Positions 16,766 through 25,958 of a stretch of DNA of 45,517 nucleotides are shown here, piece by piece. Location: the NCBI GenBank assembly GCA_002441395.1, contig DJVZ01000056.1:6949-52465 (forward strand), given 5' to 3'. The position numbers and the translations under genes were made by a program. This DNA is from Spirochaetaceae bacterium UBA6243. GTDB lineage: Bacteria > Spirochaetota > Spirochaetia > Treponematales > Rectinemataceae. The notes under the pieces were generated by a model that worked only from the letters and a program-made list of their open reading frames with translations, searched no databases and was not told the DNA's origin. The first letter of the stretch is position 1. Each line of letters opens with the position of its first letter.

Positions 16766-17527
16766 ATGGCGCATCTTTTGGAAGCGAAGAATATTACGAA
16801 GCGGTTTGGCGGTCTCACCGCGGTCGATGATGTCAGTTTTTATGTGGACGAGGGTGAAGTCGTGGCGTTCGTCGGCGATAACGGCGCCGGCAAATCGACT
16901 CTCATCAAGATAATCTCGGGCGTTCATAAGCCCGATATAGGAGAAATCTTTCTGGACGGGGAGAAAATTCACATCGGTTCGCCGATCGACGCGATCAATT
17001 ATGGAATCGAGACCATATACCAGGATCTTGCTCTCGCCGAGAATATGGATGTTCCCTCGAACATATTCCTTGGCCGCGAAAGCACAAAAAAGATATTTGG
17101 CGTAGTTCCGGTGGTGAATCATGAACATATGATGCGCGAATCGCACAAGGTCCTGGACAGGCTTGACATCGATATTCCTTCGCTGAAGTCGAACATCCGG
17201 AACTTGTCCGGTGGCCAGCGCCAGGCCGTCGCGATTTCGCGGTCGATCTATTGGAAAGCCAGAGTACTCATCATGGACGAGCCGACTGCCGCGCTTGGCA
17301 TCGCCGAACAGAAAAAAGTGCTCGAACTCGTGAGTTCGCTGCGCACGCAGGGCATCGCGATTATCATCATCAGTCACCAGATGTACGATGTGTTTTCGGT
17401 TGCCGACAGGATTATCGTCATGCGCCGTGGGATCAAGGCCGGCGAGCGCCTGGTCAAGAACACAACGAGCGAAGAAATTGTCAGCCTCATCGTGGGAGCC
17501 GAATCGGTCGAAAAAAGATCACAATGA
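16766..17527 (+). CDS. Sugar ABC transporter ATP-binding protein (single-domain, FrcA-like)
   Basis: The 253-aa ATPase has Walker A GDNGAGKSTLIK near residue 38, signature LSGGQRQAVAIS near 143, Walker B VLIMDEPTAALG and the H-loop region IIIISHQM. It carries one nucleotide-binding domain, unlike RbsA/XylG, which have two, so it should act as a homodimer under the two permeases. AGGAGG precedes the ATG. The stop overlaps the sensor-kinase start (ATGA), which ties transport and signalling genes in one transcript. Confidence 0.93.
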   Translation: MAHLLEAKNITKRFGGLTAVDDVSFYVDEGEVVAFVGDNGAGKSTLIKIISGVHKPDIGEIFLDGEKIHIGSPIDAINYGIETIYQDLALAENMDVPSNIFLGRESTKKIFGVVPVVNHEHMMRESHKVLDRLDIDIPSLKSNIRNLSGGQRQAVAISRSIYWKARVLIMDEPTAALGIAEQKKVLELVSSLRTQGIAIIIISHQMYDVFSVADRIIVMRRGIKAGERLVKNTTSEEIVSLIVGAESVEKRSQ

Positions 17528-19671
17528 GATTCTTTGCCAGAACTTTCAATTCGTTTATCTCTGTCATTGTGCTTCAGGCGATTCTTGTCATCCTTCTGGT
17601 CTCGGGGAGCGTCGCCAGAAGTCAGCAAGAAGACAGCAAAGAAGAGCTCAAAGTCGAAGCGCTCAATATCTATGACAATTTCAATTCCTGGAAGCGTGTG
17701 CTGTGGGGATCGATCGTCGATCTCGGCAAATCCGGGCAACTCAAGAGCATGATCGCGTCGCAGCGTCACATAACGCTCGATGACGCGCTTGAATCGGCGG
17801 TAAAGAAAGCCGCGACACAGGCGGGCTGCGAATTTCTCATTATGAAAAACAGTTGGTCAGCCTTTACGGTGGTCCGTCCTCTCACCGAAAAGCCCGTCCC
17901 CGCGCCCAAGCCCCAGGACTTCAGCATCGACCGCCCTCATCCCTACGTCGAAATGCTGCTCTCCGACGGCATTCTCTATTTCACGGGCGCGGTACGCGTC
18001 ACCGCTGATAATGGCCGCTACCTCGACATCTTCATCGCCAAGCGCGTCGACGAAGTGCTCATGCGTCAGCTCAGCTTCAACCAGAGAATCAAGGCGCTCG
18101 TTTCGCTCAACAGTCATTTTGCCGTGGGCTCCATTGCCGGTACGGCCTTTTCAGAGTGGATGCGCGGAAAGACCTTCAACACCTCATATACTGTAGTGGA
18201 TGAGCTGAACGAAGATAATGTGCCATATTCCGTCGTCATCCAGCAGTCGGGCAATGCCAGGCTCGCGGAAGGCGGGCAGAATACCGAAGCCACGCTCTAT
18301 GTCTGCACCTTTCTTTCGCTTACAGACTACAGGGCCCGCGTCAATTTCATCAATCGTTCGATTCTGCTCGTGTCACTCTTCGTCGTGCTGTTTACGATTC
18401 TCCTGAGCGCGGGCATGAGCAAGGCGGTGACCGATCCTGTCCGTCAGCTCCGCAACGCGATGATTCGCCTCAAGAGCGGCGACAAGCCCGTCAAGGTAAT
18501 GGGGCCGAAGACAGGCGAAATTGCCGACCTCTTTCATGGCTTCAACGACATGTCCGCACGGATCGAAGAAGACAAGCGGGCGCTTTCCTCGCATATTCAG
18601 GAAATTACGCGCATCAAGGAGTACAACGACAAGATTTTCAACTCGATTCAGGAAAAGATTCTCGTCATCAATGCGGTGTTCGCCGTGGAGCAAGCCAACC
18701 GCGCTTTTCTGGAATACTGCGGCCAGACCGAGAAGATGGTGCTCGGACGCAACATCGACGAGCTTTCGCCCGCACTTTTCGACGAACCCGTCCATGCGAG
18801 CATCCGCGCCATCATCTCGGGCGGAAAAGCCTTTGATACCCAGATCCGGCGCGCTTCTTCGGGACTCTCGTTTGAAATCAAATTTTATCCTTTACTCGAG
18901 CACGACACCGCCAGTACGTCGATTCACTGCATCATGGTGATCGAGGATGTCACGGCGAGGGTCGCCTATGAAGAAAAAATCCGCCAGGCTGAAAAGCTCG
19001 CGAGTATCAGCATGCTCTCCGCGGGCGTCGCCCATGAAATCAACAACCCCTTGAGCTCGATTCTGAGCAATGTCCAGAACCTCATCAAAGCCGAAAAAGA
19101 GCCCGAAAGGCTCGAGGACCTCAGGCTCGTCGAGCAGGAAACAAAGCGCATCGCGCGTATCGTGCGCAATCTTCTCGAATTCTCTTCGTCATCGCCCGTC
19201 GAGAAACCGCGCAACGATATCAACGCCTGCATTCAGAAGACCCTGCAGCTTGTCGACTACTCGCTGAAAAAAGAGAGCGGCGTTTCCATCGTCGTCCGGC
19301 TGAGTCCGGACCTTCCGTCCGCGGCGATAGGCGAAGATGAATGTAAGCAGATAATTCTCAACCTGATAAAAAATTCTCTTGAAGCTCTCGGTTCTTCGGG
19401 CACCATCAGGATAGAAACGGCATTCTTATCCTCGGAATCCATGGTACAATGCAGAGTCAGCGATACAGGCAGAGGCATCCCGAAAGCACTTCTTCCCAGG
19501 ATTTTCGACCCCTTCTTTTCAACCAAGAACGAAGAAGGAAACAGCGGCCTGGGTCTTTCGGTGGTGTACGGACTTGTATCGAAATTCAAAGGGCGAATCG
19601 AAGTGGAGAGCGAAGAGGGCAGGGGCACGATGGTAAGAATCAGCCTGCCTGTCGCAAGGCCCGGGACGTGA
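17524..19671 (+). CDS. Membrane sensor histidine kinase (periplasmic sensor, HAMP, PAS, HisKA, HATPase_c)
   Basis: The 715-aa kinase has a membrane segment at ~10-29, a ~250-residue extracytoplasmic sensor, and a second segment at ~279-297. HAMP (~298-352), PAS (~365-480), the phospho-acceptor H504 in AHEINNPLS and an ATPase domain (~600-712) follow. The ATPase domain shows LNLIKNSLEAL, DTGRGIP, FDPFFSTK and GLGLSVVYG. It is a NtrB/AtoS/DctB-like kinase. The frame extends 91 codons upstream, but ATG 17524 overlaps the ATPase stop and starts the first membrane helix. It probably senses the transported polyol, or the loaded binding protein, and phosphorylates the next gene's product. Confidence 0.93.
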   Translation: MRFFARTFNSFISVIVLQAILVILLVSGSVARSQQEDSKEELKVEALNIYDNFNSWKRVLWGSIVDLGKSGQLKSMIASQRHITLDDALESAVKKAATQAGCEFLIMKNSWSAFTVVRPLTEKPVPAPKPQDFSIDRPHPYVEMLLSDGILYFTGAVRVTADNGRYLDIFIAKRVDEVLMRQLSFNQRIKALVSLNSHFAVGSIAGTAFSEWMRGKTFNTSYTVVDELNEDNVPYSVVIQQSGNARLAEGGQNTEATLYVCTFLSLTDYRARVNFINRSILLVSLFVVLFTILLSAGMSKAVTDPVRQLRNAMIRLKSGDKPVKVMGPKTGEIADLFHGFNDMSARIEEDKRALSSHIQEITRIKEYNDKIFNSIQEKILVINAVFAVEQANRAFLEYCGQTEKMVLGRNIDELSPALFDEPVHASIRAIISGGKAFDTQIRRASSGLSFEIKFYPLLEHDTASTSIHCIMVIEDVTARVAYEEKIRQAEKLASISMLSAGVAHEINNPLSSILSNVQNLIKAEKEPERLEDLRLVEQETKRIARIVRNLLEFSSSSPVEKPRNDINACIQKTLQLVDYSLKKESGVSIVVRLSPDLPSAAIGEDECKQIILNLIKNSLEALGSSGTIRIETAFLSSESMVQCRVSDTGRGIPKALLPRIFDPFFSTKNEEGNSGLGLSVVYGLVSKFKGRIEVESEEGRGTMVRISLPVARPGT

Positions 19672-19674
19672 GCG

Positions 19675-21285
19675 GTGATGAAAACGGCGACTATTCTGAT
19701 TGTGGATGATGAAGAAGGCATTCGGCATGGGCTCTCGCGCTTTTTCGAGAGGGAAGGTTACGCGGTCGAAAGCGCAGAAGACGCAGTGCACGCTGAAACA
19801 ATCTTCGAAAGCAGAAAGATCGATATAGCCATTCTGGACCTGCGCCTCAAGGGACCGGTGAGTGGCCTCGATTTGCTGGTGCGTCTGAAACGCGAAGACA
19901 GCGACCTGCCGGTCATCATCATAACCGGATACGGAAGCATCGAATCCGCAATCGAGGCGATGAAGCACGGCGCCTTGGATTATATTTTAAAGCCCGTTGA
20001 CAATGAGGCCTTGCTCGTTCTCGTGCGCCGCAATCTCGAAGTCGCCCAGCTCAGACGCGACAACAGGTATCTTAAAAAAGAGCTGTATCAAAAAGAATAT
20101 CAGCGGCAGATCATCACAAAAACCCCCGCGATCCTCGACATCATCGCACGGCTCGACAGCGTCAAGGACAGCCCCGCCCCGGTTCTCGTCATGGGAGAGA
20201 GTGGCGCAGGCAAGGAAGTATTTGCGCGCTACATCCATTTTACCGGCAACCGGAGCGCCGGCCCTTTCGTGAGCATCAACTGCGCGGCGCTCTCCGAGGA
20301 CCTCTTGCTCAGCGAGCTCTTCGGCCACGAGAAGGGCGCCTTTACGGGCGCAATCGAGCGAAAGACCGGCAAGTTCGAGCTTGCGCACGGCGGCACGCTC
20401 TTTCTCGACGAAATCGGCGACATGTCCCCCGCGATCCAGGCGAAACTCCTGCGCGTGCTTGAGGAGAACTCTTTCGAGCGCGTGGGCGGTACGAAGCGTA
20501 TCAGCGTCGACATACGGATTGTCGCGGCGACGAATCACGACCTCCATGAACTCCTCCGGACCGAAAAGTTTCGCAGCGACCTGTATTACCGCATCGCGAC
20601 GGTGGAAATCAATTTGCCGCCGCTGCGGCAGCGCGCGCAGGACATTCCCTATCTGGCCGAATTTTTCATCAATCTGTACGCCGAGCGCTATCACAAGCGC
20701 ATAGACGGCATCAGCCCCGCGGTGATGCAGCGCTGGCTCTCCTACGAATGGCCGGGGAACATCCGAGAACTGCAGAACGTGATTCACCAGGCGGTGCTGC
20801 TCTGCACCGGCAACAGAATTGAAATCGACACGGTGCTGGCCGGGTGCGGAAGCGGAGAAGGCCAGAGGGCTCCTGAGAATTCTTTCCGTGAGGCGCGGAC
20901 GGCGACCGAGAGCTCTGTGCGGGCGACGCAAAGTGAAGTGGCGCCCGACCAGGGCGTGCCCCACCCAGCCGGGCCCGATCCGGTCAGGTCCGCTTCCTTC
21001 CAGCCCGGGCGCTACACTTCCCTTAAAGAAGTCGCCGAAGCCGCCGCTGCGTTTTATGAGCGCCAGCGCATCGAGTCGGAGTTTGTCCTCGCCAAGGGCA
21101 ACAAGAGCCAGACGGCGCGCGCCCTCGGCATTACCCGAAAAACACTGATGGAAAAAATGAGAAAATATTCGCTCATGCAGTCTGGACCGAAGGAGGGCAC
21201 TGCGCCGCCCAGCCCTGCATATGAGCCGAAAGTGATTGCGCGGCCCCGTAAGGGCGCTGAACCCAGGGGAGGTAGTACATGCTGA
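19675..21285 (+). CDS. Sigma-54-dependent NtrC-family response regulator
   Basis: The 536-aa regulator has a receiver domain (~7-120, phospho-acceptor D55 in ILDLRLKG, K106 in LKPVD). The AAA+ domain (~148-375) has Walker A GESGAGKE at 174-181, the sigma-54-contact loop GAFTGA at 221-226 and Walker B TLFLDE near 241-246. A linker of ~70 residues leads to a Fis-type helix-turn-helix (~475-512, NKSQTARALGITRKTL). It lies 3 bp after the kinase stop; GTG 19675 or ATG 19678 may be the start. It should activate the consensus sigma-54 promoter at the head of its own operon, giving positive feedback. Confidence 0.94.
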   Translation: MMKTATILIVDDEEGIRHGLSRFFEREGYAVESAEDAVHAETIFESRKIDIAILDLRLKGPVSGLDLLVRLKREDSDLPVIIITGYGSIESAIEAMKHGALDYILKPVDNEALLVLVRRNLEVAQLRRDNRYLKKELYQKEYQRQIITKTPAILDIIARLDSVKDSPAPVLVMGESGAGKEVFARYIHFTGNRSAGPFVSINCAALSEDLLLSELFGHEKGAFTGAIERKTGKFELAHGGTLFLDEIGDMSPAIQAKLLRVLEENSFERVGGTKRISVDIRIVAATNHDLHELLRTEKFRSDLYYRIATVEINLPPLRQRAQDIPYLAEFFINLYAERYHKRIDGISPAVMQRWLSYEWPGNIRELQNVIHQAVLLCTGNRIEIDTVLAGCGSGEGQRAPENSFREARTATESSVRATQSEVAPDQGVPHPAGPDPVRSASFQPGRYTSLKEVAEAAAAFYERQRIESEFVLAKGNKSQTARALGITRKTLMEKMRKYSLMQSGPKEGTAPPSPAYEPKVIARPRKGAEPRGGSTC

Positions 21286-22514
21286 CGATTTCAGGCACGG
21301 GCTGTGCGCTCATGGATTATCTCCATGCCGATATTCGGCTCGATTCGGAGGCATTTTTGCGGTATCGGGCGCGCCGTGGCGGCGATGGTGGGCTCGAGCC
21401 GGGCAAACTCGTGTTTGTCGAGGACCTGGAACGCTTCGCCGGTGAGCCCTTTTCCAGGATTCTCGAGGCACTCAGGGGCGGACAAGAGCCCGACAGGGCA
21501 AATCTGGGCGGACCGTCAATCGTTTCGCTCATTCACGCAGCCCAGATGCTTGAAGGACACCAGGCACAGGTACAATTTTTCGGAGCCCGCGGAGTCGATG
21601 CGAGCAGCGATGCAATAATGCATATTGTGTCGCGTACGCCGCTCGAGGTATCGGGCTATCTTGCGTTTGCTGGGCATACACCTTTTACGCAGGTGTTTTC
21701 GGACCCTACCTACGATCACGGCCATGGCGAGCGTACGTTTGTGAATGAACGGGGAGTGGCGGATTTGTTTGCGCCGGGCCACCTGCCGGAAAGGTTCTTT
21801 GATGCGGAAATTGTCGCTTTTGGCGGAACCGCGCTCGTGCCGCAGATACACGACAATCTTGATTTGCTGTGCCGGCGCGCGCATCAAGGCGGTTCTATCG
21901 TCGTGGTCAATACGGCGTACGATTTTCAGAGCGAGGTGAGGAGGACCGCCGCCGACAGGGCACTTGCGGGTTCTTCTGAGGAGAACGGCGCGCGCTGGCC
22001 GCTCGGCGCGCGCGACGGGGCGTATCGCCACATCGATGTGCTCGTCGCGGACAGGGAGGAGGCGCTCAAACTGAGCGGTGCGGACAATGTCGGCGCGGCG
22101 CTCGCGTTTTTCCGTTCCCGCGGCACGAGCGCGGCGATCGTCACGGATGGAGCGCGGGATATTCATTTTTATTCCGATGGAAGACTCTTTGCGCCGCAGG
22201 AAGAAAAGATCTTGCCGGTCTCCGCGGAAGTTCGCCGTGCGCTCGGAAGCCCCTCGAGGCCAAAAGGCGATACGACCGGCTGTGGCGACAACTTTGTCGG
22301 GGGTTTGCTGGCTTCACTCGCGCTTCAGCTCGAAGCGGGGCAGAAACGGGGCGCCTTCGACATCATCGATGCCTGCTCCATGGCCATCGTCTCCGGTGGT
22401 TTTTCATGCTTCTACCTCGGCGGCACATATCTGGAAGAGATGTCCGGAGAGAAACGCCGGAAAATTGAGGCTCTATACGGCCTTTATCTCCAACAGCTTT
22501 CGGCAGGCAGTTGA
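21279..22514 (+). CDS. PfkB-family carbohydrate kinase
   Basis: The 411-aa protein belongs to the ribokinase/PfkB superfamily. The C-terminal signature reads KGDTTGCGDNFVGG, with Cys in place of the usual Ala in DTxGAGD and catalytic base D337; the phosphate-binding region VTDGARDIHFY precedes it. It is ~100 residues longer than typical members, with extra sequence near residues 30-75 and 215-250. The start overlaps the regulator's stop by 7 bp, after GGGGAGG. Placed between a polyol/sugar importer and a mannitol-1-phosphate dehydrogenase, it probably phosphorylates the imported hexitol or hexose. Mannitol is a guess. Confidence 0.85.
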   Translation: MLTISGTGCALMDYLHADIRLDSEAFLRYRARRGGDGGLEPGKLVFVEDLERFAGEPFSRILEALRGGQEPDRANLGGPSIVSLIHAAQMLEGHQAQVQFFGARGVDASSDAIMHIVSRTPLEVSGYLAFAGHTPFTQVFSDPTYDHGHGERTFVNERGVADLFAPGHLPERFFDAEIVAFGGTALVPQIHDNLDLLCRRAHQGGSIVVVNTAYDFQSEVRRTAADRALAGSSEENGARWPLGARDGAYRHIDVLVADREEALKLSGADNVGAALAFFRSRGTSAAIVTDGARDIHFYSDGRLFAPQEEKILPVSAEVRRALGSPSRPKGDTTGCGDNFVGGLLASLALQLEAGQKRGAFDIIDACSMAIVSGGFSCFYLGGTYLEEMSGEKRRKIEALYGLYLQQLSAGS

Positions 22515-23705
22515 ATGCAAACTCTTGTACAGTTCGGCGCCGGCAATATCGGCCGTTCTTTTATCGGCCAGCTCTTCGCGCGAAACGGCTACGAGGTCGT
22601 CTTCGTCGATGTCTCTGCGCCCCTCGTCGAGGCGCTCAACGAGAGGCGGGAATACCGAATTGTCATAAAAAGAAACGGCGTGTCGGACGAAGAGCTTGTC
22701 GTTCAAAATGTGCGCGCGATCGATGGCCGCGAACATGCATCGGTCGCCGACGCGGTTGCCGGGGCCGACTATGTCGCGACGAGCGTCGGCCTTGGCGCTC
22801 TGCCGGATATTATCCCGGTGCTTGCCAGAGGAATCGAGCTCCGCGCCCTGCGCTCTCCGAACCGTCTCCTCGATGTCATCATCGCGGAGAACATCCGCGA
22901 CGGCGCCCCTTACTTCAGGGAATCGCTCGGGCGGCATCTGCCGCAGGGCTTTCCGCTCGCGGACCATGTTGGACTCGTAGAGACATCGATCGGCAGAATG
23001 GTGCCGCTCATGCGCAAGGAAGATCTCGCGGCCGACCCCCTGCTGCTCTTTGCCGAGGAATACAACGAACTCATTGTCGATAAACACGGCTTCAGGGGTC
23101 CCCTGCCGCAGATCCCGACCCTCAACCCTGTCGAGAATATCAGAGCCTACGTCGACCGCAAACTCTTCATCCATAACCTTGGCCACGCGGCCACGGCTTA
23201 CTTTGGCTTCAGCCAGTCGCCCGACTCCCGCTTTATCTGGCAGGCCCTTGAGCTGCCTGGCGTGGCCGTACGGGTGCGCTCGGCCATGGGCGAGTCAGCC
23301 GCCGCCCTCGCGCTCGAATATCCGCACGACCTGAAGCCCGGTGCCCTCACCGCCCACATCGACGACCTGCTTGTGCGTTTTGCCAACAGAGCCCTTGGCG
23401 ACACGGTCTACCGTGTCGGCCGCGATCTCTACCGGAAACTCGCCCACGATGACCGGCTTATAGGCGCCGCCCTTCTGGCCGCGCGCCACGGCCTGCCCTG
23501 CGACACCATTGCCGATGCTATACGGGCCGCCGTCGGGTTTCGGGCCGCCGACGAAGAAGGGAAGCTCTATCCTCGCGATGCGGATTTTATCGCCCGCGAA
23601 GTGCCGAAGGGGCTTGAGGGCATTCTGCGCGATGTCTCAGGCTTGGCGATGGAGGATCCCGTCGAGCGTGGAGTGGCTGTTCGTATTCTGTCCTCTAGAC
23701 AATGA
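22515..23705 (+). CDS. mtlD: Mannitol-1-phosphate 5-dehydrogenase family protein
   Basis: The 396-aa NAD-dependent polyol dehydrogenase starts with a Rossmann motif FGAGNIGRSFIG (7-18) and has the catalytic set K216, N221, H224 (KLFIHNLGH). The acceptor-domain motif WIVDK-like LIVDKHGFRGPLPQIP follows E. coli MtlD closely. The reaction would be mannitol-1-phosphate (or another hexitol phosphate) to fructose-6-phosphate. It starts at the base after the kinase stop, so the two are co-translated. In a PTS organism MtlD acts after the mannitol EII; here an ABC importer and a kinase appear to replace it. The symbol marks the family; substrate is not proven. Confidence 0.85.
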   Translation: MQTLVQFGAGNIGRSFIGQLFARNGYEVVFVDVSAPLVEALNERREYRIVIKRNGVSDEELVVQNVRAIDGREHASVADAVAGADYVATSVGLGALPDIIPVLARGIELRALRSPNRLLDVIIAENIRDGAPYFRESLGRHLPQGFPLADHVGLVETSIGRMVPLMRKEDLAADPLLLFAEEYNELIVDKHGFRGPLPQIPTLNPVENIRAYVDRKLFIHNLGHAATAYFGFSQSPDSRFIWQALELPGVAVRVRSAMGESAAALALEYPHDLKPGALTAHIDDLLVRFANRALGDTVYRVGRDLYRKLAHDDRLIGAALLAARHGLPCDTIADAIRAAVGFRAADEEGKLYPRDADFIAREVPKGLEGILRDVSGLAMEDPVERGVAVRILSSRQ

Positions 23706-25083
23706 CAACCTTGTTCTTTTCTGCGCCTGGAATCACCGACTCCCATTTTGTTCTTGAAATCAGGAAAATCGCGATCAGTGCCGCGGCGTAATTTGAGAAA
23801 AGATTTCCCCAAAACACCGCATAGTATTGGAGGTATTTTTCTGTTGCGAGAATGAAGAGATATCTCAGGAACCAGATGCGCAGAATCCCCAGCACGAGAG
23901 GCACCTTCGTTTTGCCAAGCCCGATGAAAGCTCCCTGAATGGTGATGGTTATGCCAAAACCCACCACCGAAAAGGTGTAGATGTGGAGTGCGCGGTTTGC
24001 GATTTCGAGGACATCGGCCCGCCTCGTGAACAGAATGGTCAGGTGAGGGGAAAGCGGCACTATGACCGCTATGATGATGGCCGCGGTGATCGCGCTCAAT
24101 ATTGTGCCCTGTACGAGCGAGCTTTTGGCCTTCTCGGGATTTTCTGCGCCGATATTCATACTGACCATTGTCGTGACCGCTGAACTGAAGGCGCCCGGCA
24201 GTATGAACGCGACCTGGGTGATGTTGTTCGCGATTCCCTGTCCGTTGAGCACCACAGGTCCGTATTTTTCGACTTCGGTGTTGATGAGGAAAAACCCGAG
24301 ATTGAGTATGAAGGTGTTGGCCATTGCCGGAGCACCAATGTGAAATAGCTGCCTGGCCGCCGCCGGGTCGAACTTGAATCCCCTCAGCTCGAGCCGGTCG
24401 CTGCCTTTCTGGATGAATAGTTCCCAGAACATCCATACGGTTATCAGGATGTTTGCCGCGAGCGACGCCAGCACGCAGCCGACGATACCCATCCGCAGCA
24501 CATAAATAAATACGAAGTTGAAGATAACCTTCAATACAAACATGAGAATCATGCGGATGAAAGGAGCCTCTGGCACGCCGTTCGCGTTCTTTATGCCGTT
24601 ATAGATCGACTCCAGAAAGGAAAAGGGCAAAACGAGCGCGTACAGCGAGAGGTATAGAAATACATTGTGCGAAATCTGCGGATTGACTCTCGAGGAAATA
24701 ATAGCGGCAGCCAATATCAAGAGGGGAGCGGAAAAGCATCCCAGGATTGAGCCCATCACCACTATCTGTGTCGAAGTACGCCTGGATTCTTCGAAATTCC
24801 CGCGCCCGTTCATCTGCCCTATGATCGCCATGGCGGCGACGCTCAGTCCTTGGGCGAGCGCCATGGCCATATTGATCACCGGTTCGCTGAACGTGACCGA
24901 ACTGGCGACGAGCGTGCCCGCGATATTGTTGATAAAAAGCCCGTCCATGAGCGGCATGAGAGCCTGGACAATGCCCAGCATGAGTGTTGGCGCGGCGAGG
25001 AACATCAGCGTGCGCGAAGTCGGGCCGTTTAAAATGAAATCACGTCGTTGTTCAGTCGACTGATGCAGAAACATTAAGTTCAT
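23695..25083 (-). CDS. MATE family efflux transporter
   Basis: The 462-aa protein has twelve predicted membrane helices in two similar halves, typical of MATE (NorM/DinF-like) multidrug or toxin exporters. Seen features include PLMDGLFINNIAGT near 45-60, QGLSVAAMAIIGQMNGRGN near 90-108 and a second-half GQGIANNITQ region. Such pumps export cations or drugs in exchange for Na+ or H+. Its 3' end overlaps the dehydrogenase gene by 11 bp on the opposite strand. No strong ribosome site is visible at ATG 25083; ATG 25074 is an alternative. Confidence 0.9.
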   Translation of the reverse strand: MNLMFLHQSTEQRRDFILNGPTSRTLMFLAAPTLMLGIVQALMPLMDGLFINNIAGTLVASSVTFSEPVINMAMALAQGLSVAAMAIIGQMNGRGNFEESRRTSTQIVVMGSILGCFSAPLLILAAAIISSRVNPQISHNVFLYLSLYALVLPFSFLESIYNGIKNANGVPEAPFIRMILMFVLKVIFNFVFIYVLRMGIVGCVLASLAANILITVWMFWELFIQKGSDRLELRGFKFDPAAARQLFHIGAPAMANTFILNLGFFLINTEVEKYGPVVLNGQGIANNITQVAFILPGAFSSAVTTMVSMNIGAENPEKAKSSLVQGTILSAITAAIIIAVIVPLSPHLTILFTRRADVLEIANRALHIYTFSVVGFGITITIQGAFIGLGKTKVPLVLGILRIWFLRYLFILATEKYLQYYAVFWGNLFSNYAAALIAIFLISRTKWESVIPGAEKNKVVIV

Positions 25084-25183
25084 ATATTGTTGCTCAGATG
25101 CAAGATGTATTCCTTTTTTGCAAGCGAATCAAGATGTGAAGCGGAAAATCGCGGGTCATGCGCCGCGGATGAATAGATAATAG

Positions 25184-25200
25184 ATATCAGTTGCTGATAT
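25184..25200. promoter_or_regulatory. Inverted repeat between MATE and gntR genes
   Basis: ATATCAG, centre TTG and CTGATAT form a perfect 7-bp-arm repeat 49 bp upstream of the gntR ATG, inside the divergent MATE-gntR interval. The TGATAT core resembles the palindrome at the TRAP promoter (29597-29606). An autoregulatory GntR site is likely, by inference. Confidence 0.5.
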
Positions 25201-25248
25201 TATTGATTTCAAGATAAAACTGGAGTATTCTGAGGGAGAGGAGCCGTC

Positions 25249-25938
25249 ATGGAAGAATCTGATAATATCATCATAGAAAAGCGAAGTCTGGCCGAGCAGG
25301 TCTACATGTATCTGTGCAATTCGATCAGCAATGGCAAGCTGAAATACGGCGATACGATCAATACGAAGCGTCTGGCGGAGGAGCTCCACATCAGCATGAT
25401 GCCGGTGCGTGAGGCGCTGAAGCGGCTCGAGATGGACGGCATTGTGGAGATCAAGCCGCGATCCGTGTGTCTCTTGCGCACACCGACCAAAGAGGCAATC
25501 ATGGATGCGATAGCGGCGCGGGAAATGCTTGAAATATACAGTGTAAGGTCCATGTATGCTTCCATCGACGTTGCGCGACTGGATGTCCTGCGTGAAATCA
25601 TAGACAAAATGAAGGCAGCGATCGCCGAGGACCCCATCAATCTGAGAAAATATATCAAGTACGATTGGCAGTTTCATAAAGAGTTGTGCAATCTTTCGGG
25701 GAATCAGTTCATAAGCAAATTCTATAAAGAGCTGAACATCCGTTTAAACATGGATTATATGTATGACATCGGAATCAAGCCGAATGTCTCGCAGACATTT
25801 AAGGATCATATAGATTTGGTAGAGGCGCTGGCGGCCCATTCCCCAACGGCTGTTGAAATTATTGAGAAGCATCTGCGCATCAGCAGGCAGAATATCCTGA
25901 ATGGCCGGTTTTTCTCTGTTCAGGATGCTGCGGGCTGA
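25249..25938 (+). CDS. GntR family (FadR/FCD subfamily) transcriptional regulator
   Basis: The 229-aa protein has an N-terminal winged helix (~10-75) with the GntR pattern LAEQVYMYLCNSISNGKLKYGDTI, RLAEELHISMMPVREAL and RLEMDGIVEI. An FCD-type all-helical effector domain (~85-220) follows; it typically binds a carboxylate, often with a metal. GGGAGAGGAG precedes the ATG. It lies convergent to the SDR-TRAP operon, and its likely role is repression of that sugar-acid uptake cluster. Confidence 0.9.
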   Translation: MEESDNIIIEKRSLAEQVYMYLCNSISNGKLKYGDTINTKRLAEELHISMMPVREALKRLEMDGIVEIKPRSVCLLRTPTKEAIMDAIAAREMLEIYSVRSMYASIDVARLDVLREIIDKMKAAIAEDPINLRKYIKYDWQFHKELCNLSGNQFISKFYKELNIRLNMDYMYDIGIKPNVSQTFKDHIDLVEALAAHSPTAVEIIEKHLRISRQNILNGRFFSVQDAAG

Positions 25939-25958
25939 ACATGCGGAGCCCCTGATCG

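Noticed and set aside
17251..17523. 91-codon N-terminal extension of the sensor kinase
   Set aside because: It lies inside the ATPase gene in another frame; the ATG at 17524 overlaps the ATPase stop and begins the first membrane helix.
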